Shown: one piece after another, positions 35,103 through 44,116 of the stretch
How positions within the stretch are numbered: the first letter of the stretch is position 1
How the letters are laid out: every line of letters starts with the position of its first letter
NCBI RefSeq assembly: GCF_003410055.1
Contig: NZ_QUZK01000012.1
Span: 1-64,000, forward strand
Direction: 5' to 3'
Source of the DNA: Wenzhouxiangella sediminis
GTDB lineage: Bacteria; Pseudomonadota; Gammaproteobacteria; Xanthomonadales; Wenzhouxiangellaceae
Length of the DNA: 64,000 bases
Notes under the pieces: generated by a model
What the model was told of the DNA's origin: nothing
Database searches by the model: none
Seen by the model: only the letters and a program-made list of their open reading frames with translations
Program-made: the position numbers and the translations under genes

Positions 35103-35886
35103 CTCGGCTGGTCTGTTGTCTTATATTTCGAGCTTCGGCCGAATCGGGGAACTGATCCTCGAGTCGCCTGAAGTAGCGGGCGGCTTCCCGCTCGTTGCCA
35201 AGCCGTTGTTCGATCCGGTACCCGAGCAGCAACGCTCCCGGATCGGCCCCTGTCACCGCCTCGTAACGCTGCAGGAAGGCGCGCGCCCGGAAGGCGTCGT
35301 CACGCTGCAGGAACAGGCGGGCCAGATTGAATAGTGCGTCAGGATACTCCGGAGCGACCTCGAGTGCCTGGCGGAGGTAGCGCTCGGCTTCGTCGAGCCG
35401 ACCGGCGCGAATCGCGCAGGAGCCCGCGTTGGTATGGACGACTTCCTTCGTGTCGTAGAAGGGATCGTTGATCGAGCGCCGGAAGATCTCGTCGGCCTCA
35501 CGATACTCGCCCTGTCGGCACAGGAAAGCCGCGTAACCGTTCAGGGTGGCGCCGTCCTCGGGCGCAAGACTCACGGCTTCGCGATAGTAACGCCGGGCGC
35601 GGGAGTCGCGGCCGAGCTGTTCTTCGATCAGGGCCAGCGTCACGTAGGCCGGCACGTGCGCGGGGTCGAGCTCGACCGCCCGCTCGAGTTTTTCCAGGGC
35701 CACCTGGTAATCGCCCCGCTCGAAGTAGCCCACGCCGAGCCGCGTGTTGACATCCGCCGCTCGAACCGGACTGACTCGATCCATGCCCGTGCGCCCTGTG
35801 TTTGCGGGTTCGGGCCTGCTGGTACTGGCACAGCCCACCAGCATGGCGACGATGACGGGCAGCATGAACAGGCGCAGCCCGCTCAC
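35095..35886 (-). CDS. pilF: type IV pilus biogenesis lipoprotein PilF/PilW
   Basis: The 263-residue lipoprotein has lipobox MLVGC (Cys19), then about six TPRs (GYFERGDYQVALEKLERAVELDPAHVP and following). It localises the PilQ secretin to the outer membrane. Placement between rlmN and rodZ is conserved. With pilZ elsewhere in the window it supports a functional type IV pilus. Its ATG overlaps the rlmN stop by 4 bases. Confidence 0.93.
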   Translation of the reverse strand: MSGLRLFMLPVIVAMLVGCASTSRPEPANTGRTGMDRVSPVRAADVNTRLGVGYFERGDYQVALEKLERAVELDPAHVPAYVTLALIEEQLGRDSRARRYYREAVSLAPEDGATLNGYAAFLCRQGEYREADEIFRRSINDPFYDTKEVVHTNAGSCAIRAGRLDEAERYLRQALEVAPEYPDALFNLARLFLQRDDAFRARAFLQRYEAVTGADPGALLLGYRIEQRLGNEREAARYFRRLEDQFPDSAEARNIRQQTSRDD

Positions 35887-37001
35887 GACGCCACCGCCTG
35901 CCGCGCCAACTGCTGCTGAACCATCTGCCGCCGCTGGCTCGGGCTGAGCAGCTTGCCGACCAGCTGGCCGCAGGCGGCGTCGATGTCCTCACCGCGGGTC
36001 TTGCGGACGGTGGTGATGAGACCGGCCGCACGCGTGATCTTCTGGAATTCGTAGATCGCTTCGTCCGAGGAACAACGGAACGGCGTGCCGGGAAAGGGAT
36101 TGAAAGGAATCAGGTTGATCTTCGACGGCAGGACGCTGAGCAGCCGGACCAGCGCTCGGGCATGCTCCGGCCGATCGTTGACGCCGTCGATCATGGTGTA
36201 CTCGAAAGTCACCGAGCGCTTGGGCCGCGCCTTGACGAAGCGCTTGCAGGCAGCGATCAGCTCCTCGACCGAGTACTTGCGGTTGAGGGGAACCAGGCGG
36301 CTGCGCAGCTCGTTGTCCGCCGCGTGAAGCGAGACGGCGAGCGCGAACTCGTCGCCGTGGGCCAGATCGTCGATGCCCGGCACCACGCCGGAGGTGGAGA
36401 TGGTCACTCGCCGCGAGGCGAGACCGTAGGCCAGGTCGTCGCGCAGCAACGACAGCGCGGGGCGAACGGCGTTGAGGTTGAGCATGGGTTCGCCCATGCC
36501 CATGAACACCACATTCGTGACGCGGCGCTCGTCGCCGTGGAGCTCTCTCAGGCGCTGCACGGCCTGCCAGACCTGCCCGATGATCTCGGCCGCATCGAGA
36601 TTCCGGTTGAACCCCTGCGTCGCGGTCGAGCAGAACGTGCAGTTGAGCATGCACCCCACCTGCGAGGAAATGCACAGCGTGCCGCGGCTGGTTTCGGGGA
36701 TGTAGACCGTCTCGACGGCGTTGCCGCCTGCGATGGACATCAGCCACTTGACCGTGCCGTCGGAAGAGCGCTGTTCGCGCATGATGGCCGGCGGCGCGAC
36801 GCCGGCCGCGCATTCGAGGCGCTCACGCAGGGACTTGGACAGATCCGTCATCTGTCCGAAATCGGTCACGCCGCGCTGGTGAATCCACTGCAGCAACTGG
36901 CGCGCGCGAAACGGTTTTTCGCCGAGGTCGACGAAAAACCGCTCGAGCCCCGCCCGGTCGAGACCGAGCAGGTTGGTGATTTCTTCAGGCCCTGCGGGCA
37001 T
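35883..37001 (-). CDS. rlmN: dual-specificity 23S rRNA m2A2503 / tRNA m2A37 methyltransferase
   Basis: The 372-residue radical SAM enzyme. The iron-sulfur cysteines are C117, C121 and C124 (CMLNCTFC). The two other mechanistic cysteines are C110 (GTLCISSQ) and C344 (DIDAACGQL), so the full methyl-transfer chemistry should work. It methylates A2503 of 23S rRNA and A37 of some tRNAs. It lies 20 bases after ndk, the normal cluster order. Confidence 0.96.
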   Translation of the reverse strand: MPAGPEEITNLLGLDRAGLERFFVDLGEKPFRARQLLQWIHQRGVTDFGQMTDLSKSLRERLECAAGVAPPAIMREQRSSDGTVKWLMSIAGGNAVETVYIPETSRGTLCISSQVGCMLNCTFCSTATQGFNRNLDAAEIIGQVWQAVQRLRELHGDERRVTNVVFMGMGEPMLNLNAVRPALSLLRDDLAYGLASRRVTISTSGVVPGIDDLAHGDEFALAVSLHAADNELRSRLVPLNRKYSVEELIAACKRFVKARPKRSVTFEYTMIDGVNDRPEHARALVRLLSVLPSKINLIPFNPFPGTPFRCSSDEAIYEFQKITRAAGLITTVRKTRGEDIDAACGQLVGKLLSPSQRRQMVQQQLARQAVAS

Positions 37002-37021
37002 TTGCGAGATTTCTCTGATAA

Positions 37022-37441
37022 TTACCGTGAGTATATCTCATCATCACCGAAAAAGAAGGCGATTTCCTCTTTCGCGGTGTCGGCGCCGTCCGAACCGTGC
37101 ACGGCGTTTGCATCGATGCTGGTCGCAAAGTCGGCGCGAATCGTGCCGGGAGCAGCCTGCTGCGGGTCGGTCGCGCCCATCAGCTCACGATTGCGGGCGA
37201 TGGCATCCTCGCCCTCCAGGACCTGGACCATCACCGGGCCGGACATCATGAAGGCCACAAGGTCCTTGAAGAACGGGCGTTCGCGATGAACGGCGTAGAA
37301 ACCTTCGGCTTCTTCACGGGAGAGGTGCTTCATGCGGGCGGCGACGATCTTGAGGCCGGCGCGCTCGAAGCGGGTGTAGATCTCGCCGATGACGTTCTTG
37401 GCCACGGCATCGGGCTTGATGATGGACAGAGTGCGTTCCAT
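37022..37441 (-). CDS. ndk: nucleoside diphosphate kinase
   Basis: The 139-residue enzyme balances NTP and dNTP pools through a phospho-His intermediate. Catalytic His115 is in ANAVHGSDG, and [12 protein letters not shown] and the [12 protein letters not shown] region are typical. It leads the ndk-rlmN-pilF-rodZ cluster. The sequence upstream carries a possible -10 (TACAAT at 37545-37550 on the minus strand). The ribosome binding site is GGAG before the ATG. Confidence 0.96.
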   Translation of the reverse strand: MERTLSIIKPDAVAKNVIGEIYTRFERAGLKIVAARMKHLSREEAEGFYAVHRERPFFKDLVAFMMSGPVMVQVLEGEDAIARNRELMGATDPQQAAPGTIRADFATSIDANAVHGSDGADTAKEEIAFFFGDDEIYSR

Positions 37442-37544
37442 TCCTGCTCCTTCGGACAGATTGCTGGGTCGGTCGTCTGAATTGAGACGCCGTGCGGGTG
37501 ACGCGACCGGAGCGACTCTGGGGCCGCCTCCGGACAAACCGCAA

Positions 37545-37550
37545 ATTGTA
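37545..37550 (-). promoter_or_regulatory. possible -10 element for the ndk operon
   Basis: TACAAT, within GGTATACAAT on the minus strand, is the most promoter-like hexamer in the 297-base divergent gap between ndk and the propeller diguanylate cyclase. It would give a leader of about 100 bases. No clear -35 partner is seen. The remainder of the gap (37442-37738) holds no convincing gene. Confidence 0.3.
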
Positions 37551-37738
37551 TACCTGAACCGCCCTGAATTCATGCCCGAAGGCCACAATCCAGGGCCCCG
37601 CCGTCGGCAAGAGGCTTGTATCCGGCGTGAGGGAGTGCACATAATGGCGGCATAGGGTCCGGGGACTGCACGTTGCGGGAGACGACCCTCGTCATCGCAA
37701 GCCCCGGGAACGTCCGGCCGCATTCTTCGGGAAGGGAA

Positions 37739-40648
37739 ATGCGCCATCTGTCCATTCTTGCAGCGGCCTGTGGGCTGCTGTGTCTCGTTCTGCCCGGCCT
37801 GGCTCATCCCCAGGTCGGCCGCCTGCCGTTCGATGATCTGCATCACCAGGTCTGGACCACCCGGGAGGGGATCCCGCACAACACCATCAACGCCATCGCC
37901 CAGACTCCCGACGGCTATCTCTGGTTCGCCACCTGGGAGGGGATCGCCCGTTTCAACGGTCACCGCTTCCGGCTTTTCGAGCGCGGCCCGGAGACCGGCC
38001 TGCCGGACGCCGGCGTGCTCTCCTTGTCGGTCGACGAGGGGGGTCGGCTCGTGGCTGCCGGGGCCCGCGGCGGCCTGTCGCTGACGGACGGGCACAGCTG
38101 GCAGCCGCTGGCGACCGCACCAACGATGATCACCCATGCCGTCATCGATTCGCACAGGCAGCTGTGGATCGCGACCCAGGGCGCAGGCGTCATCCGCCGT
38201 CAGCTCGACGAATCCGGTCGAATGGTGGCCCAGGAGTCGTTTCTTTCCAGCGCTTCGGCTCATCAGGTCCTCACCGATGACCGCGGTGCCTGGGCGGCCA
38301 CCTCACGCGGCCTGCTGCGAATTCCGCATGTCGGCGAAGCCCGACTCGTCAGCGGAACCGACTTGCCATCGGCGCCGGTACTGAGCCTGCTCGCCGACGA
38401 CGACGGACGGCTGTTTGTCGGAACCGAGCAGGGCCTGTACGTGCGCGACGGTCTCGAGCAGCCATTCCGGTCCGTGCACGCGCGACTCGACGATCTCGCC
38501 GTCAGCGCGCTGCTCGAAGACCGGGGCGGCGCCCTGTGGATCGGCACCATCAACTCCGGCCTCTACCGGCTGAACGGCGGAGGCGTGCGCCACCTGGGAA
38601 CACAGGACGGCCTGCCCAACAATCGCGTCGTTTCCCTCTACCAGGACTTCGAACACAGCCTTTGGGTCGGCACGAACGGGGGACTATTCCGCCTGCGCTC
38701 TGCGCCTTTCGTCACCACGACCCGTGATCAGGGCCTGGTCGGGAACTACGTGCGGGCGGTCATGCCGCACGCCGACGGAAGCTTGTGGGTCGGTACCAGC
38801 GAGGGGGTGAGCCGCATCGACGGCGAGCAGGCGCGAACCGTCGGCGACGGCGACGACCCGATTGCGCTGTCGACGCTCAGCCTGGCCCAGATGCCGGGCG
38901 GAGACGTACTGATCGGCACGCATTCCGACGGCGTCCTCCACTGGCGCGACGGTCAGGTGGTGGCACGTCACGACCGCGCGAGCGGCCTGCCGTCCAACGA
39001 CATTCGCTACATCCTGGTCGACCGCGAGCAGCGCATCTGGATCGCCACGGCCAGCGGCCTGGCGCGGGTCGACCAGGAGGGCACAACGGTTTTCCTGCCG
39101 CGCGACGGCCTGCCGGGCGATTTCGTCATCGCCGTCGAGGAAGACAGCCGGGGGCAGATCTGGGTCGGCACCGGCTTCGGCCTGGCCCGCTACGCCGGGG
39201 GGCACTTCGAGCCGATCTCGCTCTACCATCTCGACGAGGCGATGTACGTCTACGGCATCCACGAGGATCGCACACGCTACAGGCTCTGGCTGGCCACCGA
39301 CCGCGGCCTGGTTCGCTACGACCCGATCTCCGGCGACGCCGAGCTGGTGGGACGCAGCGCGGGCATGCCGGTCGACAAGCTCTTCCACGTCGTCGACGAC
39401 CGCCACGGTGCCTTCTGGCTGACCAGCAACCGCGGCATCATCCGCGTACTCCAGGAACAGGCCGTCGCCGTTGCCGATGGCGAGCGCGAGAAGATCGACT
39501 TCGAACTCTACACCGAGGGCGACGGTCTCCTCAGCGCCCAGGCCAACGGTGGCGCCGGGCCTCCGGCGGCCTGGCACGAGGGCCGGGTCTGGGTGGCGAC
39601 CGCTGTCGGCCTCGCGAGCGTCGATCCGGATCACCTGACGCGCTATGAGGACACCGTCCTGCCGGTCAGCATCGAGCACTTCGCGGCCGACGGCAACGAG
39701 CAGCGTATCGACGGGCCGGTGAAACTGCCGGCCGGCACCGGACGAGTCACGATCCAGTATGCGGGGCTGGGATTCATCATGCCGCAACGGATTCGCTACC
39801 GCACCAAGCTCGAAGGGTTCGACGACGAATGGGTCGATCGGCGGGGCCAGAACGTCGCCGAGTACACCAACCTGGGCCCCGGCGACTACGTTTTTCGGGT
39901 CTCGGCCGCCTACCCGTACGGCGACTGGAACGGCTCGGAGACCAGCCTGCGATTTTCCATCGCTCCCCTGCCCTGGCAACGGGCCTGGTTCTGGGTGGTC
40001 GTCATACTCGCACTGTCGGGCCTGATCGGGCTCGCGACGCAGTGGCGCATGCGGCGCCTGGAGCGGCGCGCCAGGGAGTTGAGCGCCCAGGTGGACGAAA
40101 AGACGCGCGAGCTCAAGCAGCAGGCAGAAAACTTCGAGCGCCAGGCGCGCATCGACCAGCTGACCGGTCTGGCCAACCGGCGCGCATTCGATGAATGGCT
40201 GGCCGAAGAATTCCGCCGCAGCCGCTCCGAGGACCGTCCGCTGAGCCTGGTGATCATGGATCTCGACCACTTCAAGCGGGTCAATGACGAGTACTCCCAC
40301 CTCATCGGCGACGAAGTGATGCGCGTGGTCGCGGATGTGCTGCGCAAACACGTCCGCGCCGGCGACCAGGCCGCGCGCTGGGGCGGCGAGGAGTTCACGC
40401 TGACCTTCCACGACATCGACGGAGAGCAGGCGGCGGGCATCAGCGAGCGAATACGCCGTTCGATCGAGACCACCGACTTCGGGCGACTGGCGCCGGACCT
40501 CACCATAACCGCAAGCTTCGGCGTCAGCGACAATCGCCAGGCGCAGAACTACGAAGATCTCCTGAGACAGGCCGACCAGGCCCTCTTCCGGGCCAAGGAC
40601 GAGGGCCGGAACCGGGTCGTGGTACACGTTTCGGAAACGGATTCGTGA
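37739..40648 (+). CDS. membrane diguanylate cyclase with two-component-regulator propeller sensor
   Basis: The protein has 969 residues. A signal peptide (about 1-24, ending LAHPQ) is followed by about 14 propeller blades ([37 protein letters not shown] and similar) forming a large periplasmic sensor. A Y_Y_Y domain ([18 protein letters not shown]), one membrane helix (about 748-770), a short coiled coil and a cytoplasmic GGDEF domain follow. The active site is GGEEF (882-886), with LDHFKRVND upstream. An inhibitory I-site RAGD lies 5 residues before it. It should make c-di-GMP in response to a periplasmic ligand. The ATG at 37739 has a GAAGGGA site. It is divergent from ndk. Confidence 0.92.
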   Translation: MRHLSILAAACGLLCLVLPGLAHPQVGRLPFDDLHHQVWTTREGIPHNTINAIAQTPDGYLWFATWEGIARFNGHRFRLFERGPETGLPDAGVLSLSVDEGGRLVAAGARGGLSLTDGHSWQPLATAPTMITHAVIDSHRQLWIATQGAGVIRRQLDESGRMVAQESFLSSASAHQVLTDDRGAWAATSRGLLRIPHVGEARLVSGTDLPSAPVLSLLADDDGRLFVGTEQGLYVRDGLEQPFRSVHARLDDLAVSALLEDRGGALWIGTINSGLYRLNGGGVRHLGTQDGLPNNRVVSLYQDFEHSLWVGTNGGLFRLRSAPFVTTTRDQGLVGNYVRAVMPHADGSLWVGTSEGVSRIDGEQARTVGDGDDPIALSTLSLAQMPGGDVLIGTHSDGVLHWRDGQVVARHDRASGLPSNDIRYILVDREQRIWIATASGLARVDQEGTTVFLPRDGLPGDFVIAVEEDSRGQIWVGTGFGLARYAGGHFEPISLYHLDEAMYVYGIHEDRTRYRLWLATDRGLVRYDPISGDAELVGRSAGMPVDKLFHVVDDRHGAFWLTSNRGIIRVLQEQAVAVADGEREKIDFELYTEGDGLLSAQANGGAGPPAAWHEGRVWVATAVGLASVDPDHLTRYEDTVLPVSIEHFAADGNEQRIDGPVKLPAGTGRVTIQYAGLGFIMPQRIRYRTKLEGFDDEWVDRRGQNVAEYTNLGPGDYVFRVSAAYPYGDWNGSETSLRFSIAPLPWQRAWFWVVVILALSGLIGLATQWRMRRLERRARELSAQVDEKTRELKQQAENFERQARIDQLTGLANRRAFDEWLAEEFRRSRSEDRPLSLVIMDLDHFKRVNDEYSHLIGDEVMRVVADVLRKHVRAGDQAARWGGEEFTLTFHDIDGEQAAGISERIRRSIETTDFGRLAPDLTITASFGVSDNRQAQNYEDLLRQADQALFRAKDEGRNRVVVHVSETDS

Positions 40649-40745
40649 AATATCCCGCGCGGGTGGCCACGCTCGGTGCTGCAGTTCGAATCACCCCCCT
40701 GTCAACTCCGCTAAACTGGCGCGCGATCAAAAAGGGGTACGAGCA

Positions 40746-40847
40746 ATGAACCATGAGCCCGCCCGCCGCGCGCGAGCGTCCGGATTGCGGCAGAACCTTT
40801 CTCCATTCGCTGCCACGCGGGCGAAGCGGGGAATGATCCGCGAATGA
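40746..40847 (+). CDS. possible 33-codon leader ORF translationally coupled to the PDZ-GGDEF gene
   Basis: An ATG at 40746 preceded by AAAAGGGG (8 bases upstream) opens a 33-codon frame (MNHEPARRARASG... ending KRGMIRE). Its TGA overlaps the ATG of the next gene as ATGA. The peptide is basic (8 Arg, 1 Lys) and has no recognised domain. The strong ribosome binding site and the stop/start overlap suggest a leader that couples translation. The gap between the two cyclase genes (40649-40843) holds nothing else that I can identify. Confidence 0.35.
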   Translation: MNHEPARRARASGLRQNLSPFAATRAKRGMIRE

Positions 40848-43117
40848 GCACTGCGCCACAGGCCGCGCCACGCTCCGGCGGGCTTCTCGGCTCGGCAGCC
40901 GTGGTCGTTCTCGTCGCCCTGCTGCTGGCCTGGTCGGTGGTCGACGAATGGCGGTTCGCCAGCCAGCGAATCGGCGTCCTCATCAGCCAGGATGAACAGG
41001 GCGTGCTTATCGAAGACGTCGAGCCGGACTCCCCCGCCGAGCGGGCGGGGCTGCAATCCGGTGATCGCGTCATTTCCCTGGAAGGCCGGGCGTTCTCGAC
41101 GCTGGAAGAGCTCGACGAGCTGTTCGATCGGCACCAGCAGCCCGGCGGCGTCCTGCGCGGCGAGGTCGCCCGGGACGGGAGAACGTTGCCGATCGAGCTC
41201 GAGCCGGGCGTCCCGATCGACCTGGCGGGCCTGCTCGCCAAGTTTGTCCTGGTGGCCGCCTACCTCGGCCTGGCGGCGCTGGCATCGCGCTATCGGCGGC
41301 AGGACCCGAGAGCGAGAATCCTCACTCTCTTCGTCGCGCTCGTCGCCGTCGAGCTCGCCCTGCCGGCGGGCTATACCCTGGGCGAGCTGGCGGTCACCGG
41401 CACCCTGCTGTTCTGGCTGCTCTCGACCGGTGTGCAGTTCGCGATGGAACTGCACCTGGTCAGCCTGATCCCGAAGCGCCTTCCCCTGCTGCAGAAGCGC
41501 CCGCGCCTGGTCTGGGTCTACTATGTCATCGGCTTCGGCTCGGGCTTTCTGCTCGCCTCCGCAGCTGTCTATCAGTGGTACCTGGCGCCGCCCGACGGGC
41601 CGCCCCTGCTCATGTGGACGGAGACGGCCGTGCTTGTAAGCTGGGCCGTATCGGTGGCCGGCATCCTGGCCTGGCAGGCATGGCGCGCGGAATCGGCCCG
41701 GGAGACGAACCAGGCGCTGATGGTGCTGGCCGGCCTGCTGCCCTGGGCCGTCTACATCGTGGTGTCGTCGGTCTGGCCGGGCTGGTCGCGCATCGATCCG
41801 GCCCTGGCCGAGCACATCGAGAACGTCATCCTCCTGATCTTTCCGGCCACGGTCTTCCTGGCCATCTTTCGCTACGGCCTGTTCGACGTCGAGTCCCTGG
41901 TCCGCCGCGGTCTCGTCTACGGGGCCGTCGCGCTGCTCGTCATCATTTTGCTCTATACGCTGCTGACCACGGCGCTGCCGCTGTTCGAACAGGCCTTCGG
42001 TCTGCGAACGAGCCAGTGGATCGTCACCGCCTGCGCGCTGATCATCGGCATCCTGTTCCGCCCCCTGCGCCGGGGAATCGAGCGACTGGTCGAGCGCGGC
42101 CTGTTCCCGAAACGCCGAGCACTGCGCCATCGCCTCATCCAGGTCGCCCGCGCGCTTTCCACGCAGGGCCGCCTGGAAACGCTGGTCCAGCAACTGGCGG
42201 ATGAATCGCGCCAGGCGCTCGACCTGTCCTGGTCGGCAGTCGTGGCGGTCGACGAAGCCCAGGACGGGCTGACCACCGCTTTCAGTCGGGGCATCGAAGC
42301 CGACCGGCGCGAACGCTTGACGTCCCTGCTTCACGAGCGCTCCAGGGCCTTCGGCCATCTCGAGCGCCTGCGTCGCCCCGTCACCGTCAACCGGCTCCGT
42401 CGCCAGGACGAGCAGAGCGCCGAGGAGTTGGCGGCCATCGGAGCCGAGGTTCTCGTCCCCCTGTATTTCCAGCGGCGGATGATCGGCACGCTTTGTCTCG
42501 GACGCAAGCACAACGGCGAGCTGTTCCGGCGCGAGGAGATCGAGCTCCTCGACCTGTTCTCGCACCAGGTGGCCACCAGCCTGGAGAATCTGCGGCTGTT
42601 CCAGGACGCGACCTACGAGGAACTCACCGGCCTGCTGCGGCGCGAAGTGGTGCTACGCCAGCTCGACACCGAAGCCGCCCGCGCCGTTCGCCGCGGCACG
42701 CCGTTGTCGGTCTGCATGATCGACCTCGATCACTTCAAGTCCGTCAACGATGCCCACGGCCACTTGTTCGGCGACCGCATCCTGTCACGGGTGGCCGGGG
42801 TGATGCGAGAACGCGTTCGCGCCGTCGACGCCATCGGGCGTTACGGCGGCGAGGAGTTCCTGCTGGTCCTGCCCGAGACCGACGACGAGGGCGCGCGCCG
42901 GCTTGCCGAGGAACTGCGCCAGGCCGTTGCCGACCTGGCTTTCGAAAAGCCCGACGGCAGCGGCACCCTGGGCGTGACCATTTCCATCGGAACCACCACA
43001 TCGGCCTCAGGCAAAGACGCCCCGGAGCGCCTCGCCGCCCGCCTCCTCCAGCGGGCAGACGAGGCCGTCTACCGCGCCAAGTCCGGCGGCCGCAACCGCA
43101 TCATCGCCCTGCCCTGA
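40844..43117 (+). CDS. membrane diguanylate cyclase with PDZ, multi-helix membrane, GAF and GGDEF domains
   Basis: The protein has 757 residues. A membrane helix (about 17-35) is followed by a periplasmic PDZ domain (about 45-125: VLIEDVEPDSPAERAGLQSGDRVISLEG). About eight membrane helices (about 130-385), a GAF domain (about 430-580) and a C-terminal GGDEF domain follow. The catalytic motif is GGEEF at 668-672 with LDHFKSVNDAHGH. The RAVD I-site is present. It should synthesise c-di-GMP under control of a membrane/PDZ input. It directly follows another diguanylate cyclase in the same orientation, so the two may share regulation. Confidence 0.88.
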   Translation: MSTAPQAAPRSGGLLGSAAVVVLVALLLAWSVVDEWRFASQRIGVLISQDEQGVLIEDVEPDSPAERAGLQSGDRVISLEGRAFSTLEELDELFDRHQQPGGVLRGEVARDGRTLPIELEPGVPIDLAGLLAKFVLVAAYLGLAALASRYRRQDPRARILTLFVALVAVELALPAGYTLGELAVTGTLLFWLLSTGVQFAMELHLVSLIPKRLPLLQKRPRLVWVYYVIGFGSGFLLASAAVYQWYLAPPDGPPLLMWTETAVLVSWAVSVAGILAWQAWRAESARETNQALMVLAGLLPWAVYIVVSSVWPGWSRIDPALAEHIENVILLIFPATVFLAIFRYGLFDVESLVRRGLVYGAVALLVIILLYTLLTTALPLFEQAFGLRTSQWIVTACALIIGILFRPLRRGIERLVERGLFPKRRALRHRLIQVARALSTQGRLETLVQQLADESRQALDLSWSAVVAVDEAQDGLTTAFSRGIEADRRERLTSLLHERSRAFGHLERLRRPVTVNRLRRQDEQSAEELAAIGAEVLVPLYFQRRMIGTLCLGRKHNGELFRREEIELLDLFSHQVATSLENLRLFQDATYEELTGLLRREVVLRQLDTEAARAVRRGTPLSVCMIDLDHFKSVNDAHGHLFGDRILSRVAGVMRERVRAVDAIGRYGGEEFLLVLPETDDEGARRLAEELRQAVADLAFEKPDGSGTLGVTISIGTTTSASGKDAPERLAARLLQRADEAVYRAKSGGRNRIIALP

Positions 43118-43203
43118 AAGCCAGACCGGATTTCGCGGAAAAAGTCGCTCAAAGCGCTTGACGGACCGGGCTGCAATGCGCAAAATATGCGGCTTCACAT
43201 GAT

Positions 43204-43280
43204 TCCCCGGTAGCTCAGCTGGTTAGAGCGGGTGACTGTTAATCACTAGGTCGTTGGTTCGAATCCGACCCGGGGAGCCA
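43204..43280 (+). tRNA. tRNA-Asn (anticodon GTT)
   Basis: A 77-nt cloverleaf with encoded CCA. The acceptor stem TCCCCGG (43204-43210) pairs with CCGGGGA (43270-43276). The D-loop contains AGCTCAGCTGGTTAGAGC, the anticodon loop is CTGTTAA with GTT, and the T-arm is TCGTTGGTTCGAATCCGAC. The discriminator is G, followed by CCA. It is followed directly by a rho-independent terminator. Confidence 0.98.
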
Positions 43281-43288
43281 GATTCGAG

Positions 43289-43330
43289 AAGGCCCTGCAC
43301 GGTATCATCCGTACAGGGCCTTTTCTTTTT
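43289..43330 (+). terminator. rho-independent terminator of tRNA-Asn
   Basis: AAGGCCCTG (43289-43297) pairs with CAGGGCCTT (43314-43322). The stem continues after one mismatch with ACGG/CCGT around a TATCAT loop, followed by a T-rich run (TTTTCTTTTT). The hairpin starts 9 bases after the tRNA 3' end. Confidence 0.9.
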
Positions 43331-43343
43331 CCGGAGCGCGCGA

Positions 43344-44093
43344 ATGTGCGGACGCGGCGGTCACGAGTTTTCCTGGCGGCAGGTCTATGAGTACCTCGAC
43401 CTGTTCGGCACCCCGCCCGACGACGGGCTGCGCCTGCTCAACGTCGCGCCCTCGACGCGCCGGGGGGATTCGGTGCGCTGGACCGTCCTGCCGGCCGTCA
43501 TGCCCGATGAACAGGGCCGTCGTGTTCTCCAGCACATGGTCTGGCCGCTGCTCCCGCCCTGGATGAAGGGTGAGCTGCCCAAATTCTCGACGGCCAACTG
43601 CCGCAGCGAACCGGGCGTGCCCTTCTCGGAAACGGTGGTAAAGAAGCCGACCTTCCGCAATGCCTGGAAGCGCGGACAGCGCTGCCTGGTGCCGTTTTCC
43701 TGGTTCTACGAGTGGGACCAGCGCAGCAAGCCCAAGCAGCCCTGGCGCGTCATGCCGGCCACCGAGCCGATGCTGATCTTCGCCGGCCTCTGGGACGAGT
43801 CGACAACCCGCGAGGGCGAAACCCGCCGCTCCTTCACCCTGATCACCACCGAACCCAACGGCCTGCTGCGCGAAATCGGCCATCACCGCGCGCCGGTGAT
43901 GCTCACCGGGAATCAATGGCAGACCTGGCTGACCGGGTCACCGGAGGCCGCCGAGCAGCTTCTTGCGCCGCCCCCGGAAGACAGCCTGCGCGCCGAGCCC
44001 GTGAGCACGAAGGTCAACAACCCCGAATACCAGGGGGAGGACCTGCTCGAGCCGATTGAACTCCCGCAAGGGCAAGCCGGGCTGGACCTTTAG
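43344..44093 (+). CDS. SOS response-associated peptidase (SRAP/YedK family)
   Basis: The 249-residue protein begins Met-Cys (MCGRGG), and Cys2 is the residue that crosslinks covalently to abasic sites in single-stranded DNA. Other conserved elements are TANCRSE, RCLVPFSWFYEW (active-site Glu) and HHRAPVML (His). It protects abasic sites during replication. The start must be the ATG at 43344, because Cys2 has to be exposed. It starts 14 bases after the tRNA terminator and sits beside the imuAB/dnaE2 genes, forming a DNA-damage block. Confidence 0.93.
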   Translation: MCGRGGHEFSWRQVYEYLDLFGTPPDDGLRLLNVAPSTRRGDSVRWTVLPAVMPDEQGRRVLQHMVWPLLPPWMKGELPKFSTANCRSEPGVPFSETVVKKPTFRNAWKRGQRCLVPFSWFYEWDQRSKPKQPWRVMPATEPMLIFAGLWDESTTREGETRRSFTLITTEPNGLLREIGHHRAPVMLTGNQWQTWLTGSPEAAEQLLAPPPEDSLRAEPVSTKVNNPEYQGEDLLEPIELPQGQAGLDL

Positions 44094-44116
44094 GGCTTCG
44101 AATTTGAAAATTTCGG

